A stretch of 27,692 nt of DNA from Clostridia bacterium (lineage in GTDB: Bacteria; Bacillota; Clostridia; Oscillospirales; CAG-272): the NCBI GenBank assembly GCA_900769475.1, contig CAAGGQ010000078.1, forward strand, positions 1 through 27,692, given 5' to 3'. Position 1 is the first letter of the stretch; each line of letters starts with the position of its first letter. Positions 14,614 through 22,523 of the stretch are shown here, in pieces. A program made the translations under genes and the position numbers. The notes below the pieces were generated by a model. That model was not told the origin of the DNA, made no database searches, and saw only the letters and a program-made list of their open reading frames with translations.

Positions 14614-15113
14614 TTTATAAGTTCAACGCTCTCTTGTATAGGTTTTGTTCCATCAAGTCTAATGGTTTTGCACGATAAAGTTTTAAGCCACTTCTCTATA
14701 TTTTCCGGAGTTCGTTTTTCCGCATATGCAAAAAAACTTTCTTCTTGCTCATACATATCACCATCTGGAAGAACCCTATCACCGAATTTATCAATAGCTC
14801 TCTGCCTTATTCTTTTCATTCGCATATCAAGCGGAACGTCAAGGTATACCACAAGATCATAGTTGTCGTTGATTTCCGGCATCATATCTCCATTAACTGC
14901 AGAAAAAATAAAACAGTAATTTTTATTTATATCTTCTAACAGCAACCGTTCAACTTCTTCTCTTGTTCTTGATGACGAATACGGATTATCTGTGGAAATG
15001 AAATAATATTGTTCTATATCCATGTGCTTGAAGTTTAATTCTTTGGCAAGCGCACCGGCAAGTGTTGTTTTACCGCTTCCATTCAGTCCACATACACATA
15101 TTCCACACTTCAT
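14568..15113 (-). CDS. P-loop kinase-like ATPase with a repeat-encoded C terminus, 181 aa
   Basis: This is a small nucleotide kinase-like protein. Walker A is GLNGSGKTT (residues 9-17), followed by HMDIEQYYF, an acidic EEVERLLLEDI helix, a VVYLDVPLDMRMKRIRQRA segment (Walker-B-like Asp and lid Arg residues as in adenylate/shikimate-kinase relatives) and a C-terminal RLDGTKPIQESVELIK. Substrate is unknown. The last ~15 residues (KSLLLWEKGDRVSGG) and the stop codon are encoded by the border repeat, so the original C terminus was probably replaced when the repeat arrived. The ATG at 15113 has GGAGG 6 nt upstream. It has its own promoter (15184-15212). Base composition is AT-richer than the neighbours. 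Confidence 0.8.
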   Translation of the reverse strand: MKCGICVCGLNGSGKTTLAGALAKELNFKHMDIEQYYFISTDNPYSSSRTREEVERLLLEDINKNYCFIFSAVNGDMMPEINDNYDLVVYLDVPLDMRMKRIRQRAIDKFGDRVLPDGDMYEQEESFFAYAEKRTPENIEKWLKTLSCKTIRLDGTKPIQESVELIKSLLLWEKGDRVSGG

Positions 15114-15133
15114 ATACCGCCTCCGTATTTATC

Positions 15134-15168
15134 GCCAGTTTCGCATTTGTTTTACAAATGCATCTGGC
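15134..15168 (-). ncRNA. 5' leader hairpin of the kinase-like gene
   Basis: A perfect 8-bp stem GCATTTGT/ACAAATGC (15143-15150 with 15154-15161) is extended by GCCAG/CTGGC (15134-15138 with 15164-15168) across small internal loops. It starts about 10 nt after the predicted transcription start. It could be a transcript-stabilising or regulatory 5' structure. It matches no riboswitch I know. Confidence 0.3.
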
Positions 15169-15183
15169 TATGCCCACACCCTT

Positions 15184-15212
15184 ATTATAGCACAAAAACC
15201 GCAGAAAATCAA
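15184..15212 (-). promoter_or_regulatory. Promoter of the kinase-DUF559 pair, nested in the upstream terminator
   Basis: -35 TTGATT (15207-15212) and -10 TATAAT (15184-15189) on the minus strand are 17 nt apart. The -35 box coincides with the loop of the terminator hairpin 15196-15222, and the spacer contains that terminator's U-tract. Confidence 0.7.
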
Positions 15213-15222
15213 TCTGCGGTTT
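15191..15222 (-). terminator. Terminator of the ABC exporter operon
   Basis: A 10-bp perfect stem AAACCGCAGA/TCTGCGGTTT (15213-15222 with 15196-15205), with a 7-nt loop, is followed on the minus strand by TTTTTGTG. It lies 55 nt past the stop of the exporter gene. Confidence 0.8.
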
Positions 15223-15277
15223 CTGTATTTCTCCGCTTGGAACAACAGAGTAAAGGTTGCGCTTCTTTTTTGTTGCG

Positions 15278-17197
15278 TTATTCCAGCTCGAACGCGCCGG
15301 TGTAAAGCTGGTAGTATTGCCCCTTTTCGGCAATTAGCTTTTCGTGGCTTCCGCGCTCGATGATGCGACCGTGGTCCAGCACCATAATCACGTCCGAATT
15401 GCGCACCGTGGAAAGACGGTGAGCGATCACGAATACGGTTCGTCCCTTCATCAGAGCATCCATACCCTTTTGCACGATGGCCTCGGTACGGGTGTCGATG
15501 GAGGAAGTGGCCTCATCCAGGATCATCACGGGAGGATCGGCCACCGCCGCACGGGCAATGGCAATCAGCTGACGCTGTCCCTGGGAGAGGTTGGAGCCGT
15601 TGTTGGAAAGCTCGGTATCGTAGCCCTCGGGCAACCGAGAAATGAAATCGTGGGCGCCGGCCAGCTTGGCGGCGTTGATGCACTCCTCGTCGGTGGCATC
15701 CAGCTTGCCGTAGCGGATGTTCTCCATCACGCTTCCGGTAAACAGATTGGTCTCCTGGAGAACGATGCCCAGGGAGCGGCGCAGATCCGACTTTTTGATT
15801 TTATTGATATTGATGCCGTCGTAGCGGATCTTTCCGTCGGCAATATCGTAAAAGCGATTGATCAGATTGGTGATGGTGGTCTTGCCCGCGCCCGTAGCGC
15901 CCACAAAGGCCACCTTTTGTCCGGGCTCGGCATACACGCTCACGTCGTGGAGCACGGTCTTGCCCTCCTCGTAGGCAAAATCCACCTCGGTCATGCGCAC
16001 GTCACCCTCCAGGCGCTGGTAGGTCACGCTTCCATCGGCCGCATGGGGATGCTTCCAGGCCCAAATGCCCGTGTGCTCCGCAGTCTCGGTCACGCCGCCG
16101 TCGGGGGTCTCATTGGCGTTCACCAGGGTCACGTAGCCCTCGTCCACCTCGGGGAGTTGATCCATGAGCTCAAACACTCGCTCGGCGCCCGCCAGACCCA
16201 TAATGATCGAGTTGATCTGCTGGGAAACCTGGTTGATGTTTCCGGTAAACTGCTTGGTCATGGAAAGGAAGGGCACGATGATATCCACGCCCAGAGCCAT
16301 GCCCGAGAGGCTGAGGTTGGGGGCGTTGGACAAATACAGGAGACCACCCACGATGGCTACGATGACGTACATCACGTTGCCAATGTTCATCAGGATCGGT
16401 CCCAGCATGTTGGCGTTGGCATTCGCACGGTAGCTATCCTGGAAGAGCTCCTCGTTCAAGCGGTCAAAATCGGCCTGGCACTCTTCCTCGTGGCAAAAGA
16501 CCTTGATCACCTTCTGGCCGTTCATCATTTCCTGAACAAAGCCCTCCTGGCGTCCCACCGACTTTTGCAGGCGCAGGAAATACTTGGCCGAGCCGCCGCC
16601 GATCTTTTTGGTCACAAACATCATGGCCACCACGCTCAAAAGCAGCAGCAGAGTGAGCCACACGCTGTAATACAGCATGATGAAAACAACGGTAAATACG
16701 ATGATCGAGGCGCGGATCAGGGTGGGCAGGGATTGAGCCACCAGCTGACGCAGGGTGTCGATATCGTTGGTGTAGTAGCTCATGATATCCCCGTGCTTAT
16801 GGGTATCAAAGTAGCGAATGGGAAGATTCTGCATTCCCTCAAAGAGGGTGCGGCGAAGCTTGCACAAAAAGCCCTGGGTGATGGTAACCATCAGCTGGGT
16901 ATCGGCGGTGATGGAGATCAGAGAAAGCACGTACATCCCCGCAAGGAGGAGAATTTTGGGCAGAATCTCGGCCTTGGCCGCCTCCCAGCCTCCGTTGGCG
17001 GGATTTTGGAAATGCTCGATCAAAGCCGTCACCTGCTGCAGGAACACGGCGGGAATGGCCGAAGCTACCGCGGTAAAGAGAATACAAAAGATGGTGATGG
17101 GCACCAACACGGGATAATAGCCAAAGAGCAGCTTGAGCACGCGCTTGAGCACGTTGCCCTTCAGCCGGGGACGCATGGATTTCTTATTCTTCTCCAT
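15278..17197 (-). CDS. ABC exporter half-transporter, catalytically competent subunit, 639 aa
   Basis: This is one half of a heterodimeric type IV ABC exporter (multidrug, peptide or lipid type). It has an N-terminal six-helix transmembrane domain and a C-terminal ATPase with Walker A GATGAGKTT, signature LSQGQRQL, canonical Walker B VMILDEATSSID with the catalytic Glu, and switch VIAHRLS. An insert of about 40 residues between the two domains contains WAWKHPH. The start at 17197 is chosen because GGAGGTG lies 8 nt upstream; an in-frame ATG at 17212 has no such site. The chosen start overlaps the end of the partner gene by 14 nt, indicating translational coupling. The substrate cannot be inferred. 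Confidence 0.92.
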   Translation of the reverse strand: MEKNKKSMRPRLKGNVLKRVLKLLFGYYPVLVPITIFCILFTAVASAIPAVFLQQVTALIEHFQNPANGGWEAAKAEILPKILLLAGMYVLSLISITADTQLMVTITQGFLCKLRRTLFEGMQNLPIRYFDTHKHGDIMSYYTNDIDTLRQLVAQSLPTLIRASIIVFTVVFIMLYYSVWLTLLLLLSVVAMMFVTKKIGGGSAKYFLRLQKSVGRQEGFVQEMMNGQKVIKVFCHEEECQADFDRLNEELFQDSYRANANANMLGPILMNIGNVMYVIVAIVGGLLYLSNAPNLSLSGMALGVDIIVPFLSMTKQFTGNINQVSQQINSIIMGLAGAERVFELMDQLPEVDEGYVTLVNANETPDGGVTETAEHTGIWAWKHPHAADGSVTYQRLEGDVRMTEVDFAYEEGKTVLHDVSVYAEPGQKVAFVGATGAGKTTITNLINRFYDIADGKIRYDGININKIKKSDLRRSLGIVLQETNLFTGSVMENIRYGKLDATDEECINAAKLAGAHDFISRLPEGYDTELSNNGSNLSQGQRQLIAIARAAVADPPVMILDEATSSIDTRTEAIVQKGMDALMKGRTVFVIAHRLSTVRNSDVIMVLDHGRIIERGSHEKLIAEKGQYYQLYTGAFELE

Positions 17198-18932
17198 CTT
17201 CGGCACCTCCATTCGTTTGCTGCTCGTAGACCTCCCGGTAGATCGAGCTGCTTGCCAACAGCTCCTCGTGACTTCCGCAGGCGTCGATCCGTCCGTTTTC
17301 CATCACCACGATCAGATCGGCATCCTGCACCGAGGCAATCCGCTGGGCAATGATGATCTTGGTGGTGTTGGGAATGTATTCCCGGAAGCCCGCGCGGATC
17401 ATAGCGTCGGTCTTGGTATCCACCGCGCTGGTGGAGTCATCCAGGATCAGGATCTTGGGCTTTTTCAACAGGGCTCTGGCAATGCAAAGCCGCTGCTTTT
17501 GGCCACCGGAAACGTTGGTTCCTCCCTGCTCGATCTTGGTGTCGTAGCCCTCGGGGAAGGAAGAAATAAACTCGTGGGCCTGTGCCAGACGGCAGGCCTC
17601 CTCCAGCTCCTCGTCGGAAGCCGTGGGATTGCCCCAACGCAGGTTCTCCTTGATGGTGCCCGAGAAGAGCAGGTTCTTTTGCAGTACCATGGCTACCGAG
17701 CCGCGCAGAGCCTCCAGATCGTAGTCCCGCACGTCCCGTCCTCCTACCTTGACACAGCCTTCGGTCACGTCATAAAGACGGGGGATCAGCTGAACCAGGG
17801 AGGATTTTCCGGTACCCGTTCCGCCGATCACACCCACGGTCATGCCCGAGGCAATGTGCAGATCCACGTCTGCAAGGGCGTAGCGCTGGGCCTTTTCGGA
17901 ATACTTGAATTGCACGTTGCAGAAGTCCACCGAGCCGTCGGCCACTTCCTTTATCGGATTGGCAGGGTTCTTCAGAGAGGGCTCTTCGTTCAGCACCTCC
18001 AGGATTCGCTTGGCCGATTCGGCCGACATGGTGAGCATGACGTAGATCATGGAAAGCATCATCAGGGACATGAGCACCTGCATGCCGTAGTTGAGCATGG
18101 CCGAGATCTGTCCCACGTCGATGGTGCTGCCGCCGCTCTCGATGGCAAGCTTGGAGCCCACCAGGAGGATGAACACCATATTAAAGTACATGCAGAACTG
18201 CATCAAGGGCGTGTTAAGGGAGATGATGCGATCGGCCTTGGTGAAGTCGGCACGGATTTTTTCGGCCTCCGCCCCAAACTTCTGCCGCTCGTAGTCCTCT
18301 CTGGAAAAGCCCTTGACCACGCGCATGCCTCGCACGTTCTCTTCGATGGATTCGTTGAGGCGATCGTACTTTTTGAACACGGCACGGAAGGCAGGAAGCG
18401 CTTTTTTACCAATGAGGATCAAACCAAAGGCAAGCACCGGAATGACCACCACGAAGGCGGTGGAAAGGGCACCTCCCATAACGTAGGCCATGATCACCGA
18501 GAAGATGAGCATGAGGGGACTGCGGATGGCGGTGCGGATCAGCATCATAAAGGACATTTGCACGTTGGCCACGTCGGTGGTCATACGGGTCACAAGAGAT
18601 GCGGAGGAGAATTTGTCGATGTTCCCAAAGGAGTAGGTCTGCACCTTTTGGTAGATGTCGTGGCGCAGATTTTTGGCAAAGCCCGAGGATGCCTTAGCGC
18701 AGGTAAAGCCGGCAATGCCTCCACAGCAGAGGGAGACCACCGCCATGACCACCAGTAGCGCCCCCTTGGAGAGCAGCTGAGAGATCACCACCCCATTTTT
18801 AATGCTGTTGATCAGATCGGCGGTAATAAAGGGGATCAGAGTTTCGATCACCGCTTCCAGAACGATGAAGAACAGCGTCAAAAACACGGCCGGGCGATAT
18901 TGCCGTACGCTTTTTGCAAGTGTTTTCAGCAT
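17184..18932 (-). CDS. ABC exporter half-transporter, degenerate-site subunit, 582 aa
   Basis: This is the partner of the downstream ABC half-transporter. The transmembrane domain occupies about residues 1-320 and the ATPase the rest. Walker A is GGTGTGKSS, signature VSGGQKQR, Walker B is ILILDDSTSAVD, with Asp in place of the catalytic Glu, and the switch region is IIIAQRIAS, with Gln instead of His. Loss of both residues in one subunit, with a normal site in the partner, is the hallmark of heterodimeric exporters such as TM287/288 and LmrCD/BmrCD. It is the first gene of the operon, with AAAGGAAAC before the ATG at 18932 and a clear promoter upstream. No regulator lies next to it. Confidence 0.93.
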   Translation of the reverse strand: MLKTLAKSVRQYRPAVFLTLFFIVLEAVIETLIPFITADLINSIKNGVVISQLLSKGALLVVMAVVSLCCGGIAGFTCAKASSGFAKNLRHDIYQKVQTYSFGNIDKFSSASLVTRMTTDVANVQMSFMMLIRTAIRSPLMLIFSVIMAYVMGGALSTAFVVVIPVLAFGLILIGKKALPAFRAVFKKYDRLNESIEENVRGMRVVKGFSREDYERQKFGAEAEKIRADFTKADRIISLNTPLMQFCMYFNMVFILLVGSKLAIESGGSTIDVGQISAMLNYGMQVLMSLMMLSMIYVMLTMSAESAKRILEVLNEEPSLKNPANPIKEVADGSVDFCNVQFKYSEKAQRYALADVDLHIASGMTVGVIGGTGTGKSSLVQLIPRLYDVTEGCVKVGGRDVRDYDLEALRGSVAMVLQKNLLFSGTIKENLRWGNPTASDEELEEACRLAQAHEFISSFPEGYDTKIEQGGTNVSGGQKQRLCIARALLKKPKILILDDSTSAVDTKTDAMIRAGFREYIPNTTKIIIAQRIASVQDADLIVVMENGRIDACGSHEELLASSSIYREVYEQQTNGGAEDGEE

Positions 18933-19004
18933 AGTGTGTGTTTCCTTTCCGGAGCATCCACCCTTCGGTCTCCGCTCCTGTTGTATAAACTACCATATTG
19001 TATT

Positions 19005-19033
19005 ATTCTACCACATAAGAGAAAAAAAGTCAA
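19005..19033 (-). promoter_or_regulatory. Promoter of the ABC exporter operon
   Basis: -35 TTGACT (19028-19033) and -10 TAGAAT (19005-19010) on the minus strand are separated by 17 nt. The leader to the ATG at 18932 is about 66 nt. Confidence 0.7.
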
Positions 19034-19180
19034 TTCCTCTTTTTCTTGAAAAAAAGAAAGTCTTCCCCTCTCTTTTTGTAAATTCCTCCAAGGATGATTG
19101 ATTGCGCAAAGCAACAAAATTCACGGCCATGCAGAATCACGTCCCGCGGAGGATTTTTCATTCAACACAGGGATGGGGTC

Positions 19181-19212
19181 AAAAAAGACCGCCGTGCCGT
19201 AGCACAGCGGTC
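19181..19212 (-). terminator. Terminator of the peptidase-amidohydrolase operon
   Basis: An 11-bp stem (19202-19212 with 19187-19197, one T-G pair, core GACCGC/GCGGTC) has loop TACG and is followed on the minus strand by TTTTTT. It is 6 nt past the amidohydrolase stop. Confidence 0.85.
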
Positions 19213-19218
19213 CAATGT

Positions 19219-20055
19219 TCAAAACAGAAGCTTTTTGGCGTTCTCCGAGAGAATGGATGTCTTCTCCCCATCGGTCAAAGGAAGCGCACGGATCTGCTCC
19301 ACCTCGGCCTTCTGATCGCTCCAGGGGCTATCGGTGCCAAAGAGGATTCGATGGGCGCCAAAGGCACGCACCAGGGCGCAAAACGCGGATTCCGAGAGAA
19401 GGGCCTCCTCCGCGGGAGAATAGAACTTAGGGAGCGATTGGGTCAGGCGTCCCAGGGAAAAGGCGGTGTCCAGGTAGGCCGAGGTATCGGCCAGAGCATC
19501 GGCCACCCGCTCCCAGTTGCGCCAGCCACCCATGTGGGCCAACACCAGCTTTACCTCCCCCACCTGCCGCAACGCGTTCCGCGCCATGGCGGGCGTACAG
19601 CGAATCACACCGGGAAAGCCGATGTCATCGCCGCTGTGGGTCACCACCACCAGATCCTGCTCGGCAGCCGCGTAAAGGATGCGAAGAAAGCGGGGATCAT
19701 CCAGATCTACGCCCTGATACACGGGATGGATTTTAATGCCCTTCAGTCCCAGGTGGGCGATGCGGGTGATCTCGGTCTCGGCATTCTCCATGGTGGGATG
19801 GATACAGCCAAAATAGAGCAGGCCCTCCTTCCCGGTCAGCGCGGCCGAAAGATCGTTGATGGAGGCCACCTTGGCGGGGTTGGTTGCCACGGGAAGCACC
19901 ACCGACCGATCCACGTCGGCCCTTCGCATGGAGGCCTTCAGACCGCTCACGGTGCCGTCCGTAAAGGTAACGGTGTGGCTGGCGGCACGCATTTTGGTCA
20001 GCGCCGCCTCGGCGATCTTATCGGGAAAGGTATGGGTGTGAAAATCGATTACCAT
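19219..20055 (-). CDS. Amidohydrolase family protein (metal-dependent TIM-barrel hydrolase), 278 aa
   Basis: This is a predicted cytoplasmic metal-dependent hydrolase or decarboxylase of the amidohydrolase-2 type. It opens with the metal-binding H-x-H motif DFHTHTFP (H6, H8). Further candidates are H110 (KIHPVYQG), H140 (VVTHSGDD), H174 (LAHMGGW) and the conserved Asp D242 (LFGTDSPWSD). Length is normal for the family. The start at 20055 has AGGTGA 7 nt upstream and is 22 nt after the peptidase gene, so the two are cotranscribed. The GTDSPW ending is common in the PF04909 branch. The substrate is unknown; an acyl-amino-acid or dipeptide link to the neighbouring peptidase is possible but unproven. 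Confidence 0.88.
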   Translation of the reverse strand: MVIDFHTHTFPDKIAEAALTKMRAASHTVTFTDGTVSGLKASMRRADVDRSVVLPVATNPAKVASINDLSAALTGKEGLLYFGCIHPTMENAETEITRIAHLGLKGIKIHPVYQGVDLDDPRFLRILYAAAEQDLVVVTHSGDDIGFPGVIRCTPAMARNALRQVGEVKLVLAHMGGWRNWERVADALADTSAYLDTAFSLGRLTQSLPKFYSPAEEALLSESAFCALVRAFGAHRILFGTDSPWSDQKAEVEQIRALPLTDGEKTSILSENAKKLLF

Positions 20056-20077
20056 GTCATTTCACCTGATTTCGGAG

Positions 20078-21307
20078 TTAGGATTTTTTTCTTTTGCGGC
20101 AGAGGTATTCGTCGATCTTCTCCTTGATGTTCTCGGGGATCTCTCTGGCAACGGGACAACGGACAGCGTTGGCCATGCGCTCCACAAAGGAGGAGATAAA
20201 GGCAATGTCCGCCTGCATCTGCCCTGCCTTGAGCACCTTGGCGGTATCGTAGCTGTTGTGAATGGTTGCGATCTCCCGCGGGGAAATGCGAGCAAAGGAT
20301 ACGGCAGGCACGCCCTGATCGGCAAAGGGAGTGGAATCGCTGGAGTACACATCCTGGTAGGCGCTCACCGGGAAGCCCAGCTCGTTGCCCATGTAGCCCA
20401 AGTACTGCACCAGAGCGTTCTCGGAGGTACAGCAGGCAATGAACTTGCCCATGGTGCATCCGATCATATCCAGATTGACGTTGAGAACCACTCCGGAGAG
20501 CTCCTCCTTGTGAGCCGCGCAATAGGCCTTGGAGCCCAAAAGTCCCCGTTCCTCACTGCCGCACCAAACCATGCGCAGACCGTAGCGATGGGGTACCTTG
20601 GAAAACTGCTCGGCAATGGCCAAAAGTCCCACACAGCCCGACATATTGTCATAGGCGCCGTGAGAAAGGGACGTGGAATCGTAGTGGGCGGTGAGCACGA
20701 TCCACTCGTCACATTCGCCGGGCAGATCGAGGATCACATTTTGAGAGGTCCCCTTGTATTCGTCCTGGCGCAGAGTGATGCGCGCCATGGCAGAATCCCG
20801 CTCAATAAGAGCCACCGCGTCCTTGGCATTGATATTCACGCCGGGGATCTTCTTTCCCTGGGACACGTAGGAGCGCAGCTCCCGCTGGTCGATGTTGCGA
20901 TCGGAATAGTTCACGTTGCCATCGTAGGTGATAAAGCCCAGGGCGCCGTGCTTGAGCAGATCCTGGTAGCGCCAGTAGCCCAGATAGCCGTCGGACAGGA
21001 CGATCTTGCCCCGACACAGGGAAAGAGAATACTCGTCATTGCCGCGAAGGTAGAACAGGGGCGCTTCCACATCCCCCTCCCCTGCGTTGTAGTAGCCCTT
21101 GCAGGGGATCGAGCGACCGTCCACCGTTAGGGTTGCCTCGTGCAGGGTGGCCATATCCACCTCAAACTCCTCCAGGGTAGCCGAAAGCCCCATGGCCGCA
21201 CAGCAGGACTGCAGATAGGCCGCCGCTTGCTTTTCCTCCGGGCTTCCCCCCATACGAACGTAATCGGTATCCCGGAAGATCTCTTTGATCTTTTTCTGAT
21301 TCATCAT
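20078..21307 (-). CDS. M28-family zinc aminopeptidase with PA domain, 409 aa
   Basis: This is a di-zinc exopeptidase of the M28 family. Metal ligands and catalytic residues, numbered from the chosen start, are H208 (TAHYDST), D220 (AYDNMSG), E252/E253 (GSEERGLLGS), D280 (NLDMIG) and H350 (TIHNSYDT). A protease-associated-like insert lies between about residues 85 and 180 (YLRGN...GKKIPGVNI). No signal peptide is visible, so it probably acts in the cytoplasm. The frame reaches back to 21472, through a terminator and promoter, so the start is at the tandem ATGs 21307/21304, just behind GGAGAGGAG. It is the first gene of a two-gene operon with the amidohydrolase. Confidence 0.9.
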   Translation of the reverse strand: MMNQKKIKEIFRDTDYVRMGGSPEEKQAAAYLQSCCAAMGLSATLEEFEVDMATLHEATLTVDGRSIPCKGYYNAGEGDVEAPLFYLRGNDEYSLSLCRGKIVLSDGYLGYWRYQDLLKHGALGFITYDGNVNYSDRNIDQRELRSYVSQGKKIPGVNINAKDAVALIERDSAMARITLRQDEYKGTSQNVILDLPGECDEWIVLTAHYDSTSLSHGAYDNMSGCVGLLAIAEQFSKVPHRYGLRMVWCGSEERGLLGSKAYCAAHKEELSGVVLNVNLDMIGCTMGKFIACCTSENALVQYLGYMGNELGFPVSAYQDVYSSDSTPFADQGVPAVSFARISPREIATIHNSYDTAKVLKAGQMQADIAFISSFVERMANAVRCPVAREIPENIKEKIDEYLCRKRKKS

Positions 21308-21358
21308 TGCTCCTCTCCGCGTCAAGCCCGAGGGCAGACGCCGGTTTCTTTGCCCTAT

Positions 21359-21388
21359 ATTATACCACAGGGAGGCGGGGGATGTCAA
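21359..21388 (-). promoter_or_regulatory. Near-consensus promoter of the peptidase operon
   Basis: -35 TTGACA (21383-21388) and -10 TATAAT (21359-21364) are both full consensus, with an 18-nt spacer, on the minus strand. The leader is about 45 nt. Confidence 0.8.
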
Positions 21389-21408
21389 TGCGGTGTATGG
21401 TTTTCCAT

Positions 21409-21458
21409 AAAAAAAGCCCGAGGGCTGCTTCAAATCTGCTATTTGAAACAGCCCTCGG
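21409..21458 (-). terminator. Terminator of the spore-coat operon
   Basis: The 18-nt arms (21441-21458 with 21418-21435; CCGAGGGCTG core, one mismatch) close a 5-nt loop, followed by GC and a run of seven T on the minus strand. It starts 11 nt past the CotF-like stop. Confidence 0.9.
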
Positions 21459-21468
21459 AAAGCAAAAA

Positions 21469-21741
21469 TCAAACGGTTACAGTCTGGGCATAGGTCTGCT
21501 TAGCCGATTGCAGTTTATTCTCCTCGGCCTTCTCCACGGGATACCAGCCCTTGCCGGACATCTCGTTGAACAGCTCCTCCTGGATGCGGTGCTCCTCCTG
21601 AAGAATGGTGGAAAGACAGCTCCGCACCTCGGAGGTGGCGGCCTCACAGCAGAAGCCGTTGTATACCGAGGTGACAAACTTTTGCGAGTTCAAGAGATCA
21701 GTGATCATTTGACGGTCGTCCAAAGATACGTTGGAATTCAT
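21469..21741 (-). CDS. CotF-like spore coat protein, 90 aa
   Basis: This is a small helical protein of the Coat F domain family, expected in the spore coat. The pattern DLLNSQKFVTSVYN, then SEVRSCLSTILQEEHRIQEELF and MSGKGWYPVEKA, is the typical two-helix CotF signature ending in GWYp. Length is normal for short CotF paralogues. AAAGGAGG lies 9 nt before the ATG. It is the third gene of a three-gene operon, 15 nt after the 61-aa gene. Sporulation-specific transcription is expected but no clear sigma-E/K box can be proven. Confidence 0.85.
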   Translation of the reverse strand: MNSNVSLDDRQMITDLLNSQKFVTSVYNGFCCEAATSEVRSCLSTILQEEHRIQEELFNEMSGKGWYPVEKAEENKLQSAKQTYAQTVTV

Positions 21742-21756
21742 TACGGTTCGCCTCCT

Positions 21757-21942
21757 TTACTTCAGGTTGGAATAGAGCTGATCGTAATGCCGTTGATGCT
21801 GTTGCGCGATCTGCTCGTAGTGGTTTTTCAGCGCCACGTCGTTGGTTTGCGCGGCATAGGCCTTGTACTTGGCCACCAGATTTTGCTCGGCTCCCAAAAG
21901 ATCGGAAAGGGCCGAGAGCTCCTTACAGGTGATTTGTGCCAT
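21757..21942 (-). CDS. Small helical protein of the spore-coat operon, 61 aa
   Basis: A 61-residue, almost wholly helical protein with the pattern LSALSDLLGAEQNLVAKYKAY and a His/Gln-rich stretch (HYEQIAQQHQRHYDQLY). Such short ferritin-like or coat-associated proteins are common partners of CotF in Clostridia, and I would call it a probable spore-coat-associated protein. AAGGAG lies 8 nt upstream of the ATG at 21942. Gaps to both neighbours are short (27 nt before, 15 nt after), supporting one transcript. It is too short for a firm family assignment. Confidence 0.75.
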   Translation of the reverse strand: MAQITCKELSALSDLLGAEQNLVAKYKAYAAQTNDVALKNHYEQIAQQHQRHYDQLYSNLK

Positions 21943-21969
21943 GTGGATTCTCCTTTTTTCTTTCGTGTT

Positions 21970-22422
21970 TTATAAATAAGCCTTCAGATCCTCGATGGTC
22001 TTTTCCTCGTAGGCGCAAACGTCCCGCGCCAGGCGCAGGGCACTCTCGGAAGCATCGGTATTCTCGGCTTCACGGATCTGCTTGTACATATCGTTCACTC
22101 CCATGGTAGCGCCCTCGATGATCATCTCGGCCAGATGGCTGGACGTGTGATCCCGCATGGCGTTCATGGCGGTGCCCATTTTGACCGAGAGTTTGGTGAA
22201 AACACCCTCCTCCTCGGGCTTGCCCCCAACCTCGTTGAGCAGTTTGGCGGCACGGGAGGCAAAGGCCTCGTAGGTGCTCAGCTCCACGGTCATTTCGCTC
22301 TTCAGCTTCTCATCCTTAACGCGAGGCATCAGATCAATGAGCGATTCGGTGGCCATCTTTACGTTTTTATACACCGCCTTGAGCAGGGAGACCGTCTTTG
22401 TTTCGGTAAGAGTTCCTTCCAT
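21970..22422 (-). CDS. Four-helix-bundle protein, ferritin-like, in spore-coat operon, 150 aa
   Basis: This all-helical protein resembles the ferritin-like/PA2169-type four-helix bundles. Recognisable stretches include LLKAVYKNVKMATESLIDLM, KLKSEMTVELSTYEAF and MRDHTSSHLAEMIIEGATMG. The usual ExxH di-iron pairs are not clearly present, so enzymatic iron chemistry is doubtful. The ATG at 22422 has AAAGGAGGG 7 nt upstream and is preferred over the in-frame ATG at 22440, which lies upstream of that site. It is the first gene of the coat operon, so it is probably a sporulation structural protein. Its function is otherwise unknown. Confidence 0.8.
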   Translation of the reverse strand: MEGTLTETKTVSLLKAVYKNVKMATESLIDLMPRVKDEKLKSEMTVELSTYEAFASRAAKLLNEVGGKPEEEGVFTKLSVKMGTAMNAMRDHTSSHLAEMIIEGATMGVNDMYKQIREAENTDASESALRLARDVCAYEEKTIEDLKAYL

Positions 22423-22450
22423 GTTCTTCCCTCCTTTCACAATTTCGATT

Positions 22451-22490
22451 CAAATAAAAAAGATACGGCATTAGTATGTGCCGTATCTTT
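22451..22490 (-). terminator. Terminator of the rex-dnaD-dnaI operon
   Basis: A 12-bp perfect stem AAAGATACGGCA/TGCCGTATCTTT (22479-22490 with 22459-22470), with an 8-nt loop, is followed by T-rich sequence (TTTATTTG) on the minus strand. A second small hairpin, AGATCGC-5 nt-GCGATCT (22506-22524), sits directly at the dnaI stop. Confidence 0.8.
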
Positions 22491-22523
22491 GGGTTTATCA
22501 ATCACAGATCGCAATTTGCGATC

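Noticed and set aside
17184..17197. Frameshift between the two ABC genes
   Set aside because: The 14-nt overlap is a normal coupled start. Each gene is full-length with its own complete transmembrane and ATPase domains.
15344..18758. Two long plus-strand open frames across the ABC exporter genes
   Set aside because: They are shadows of the two ABC genes, which have intact ATPase motifs on the minus strand.
21308..21472. N-terminal 55-residue extension of the M28 peptidase
   Set aside because: The stretch contains the coat-operon terminator and a consensus promoter, so the start at 21307/21304 behind GGAGAGGAG is preferred.
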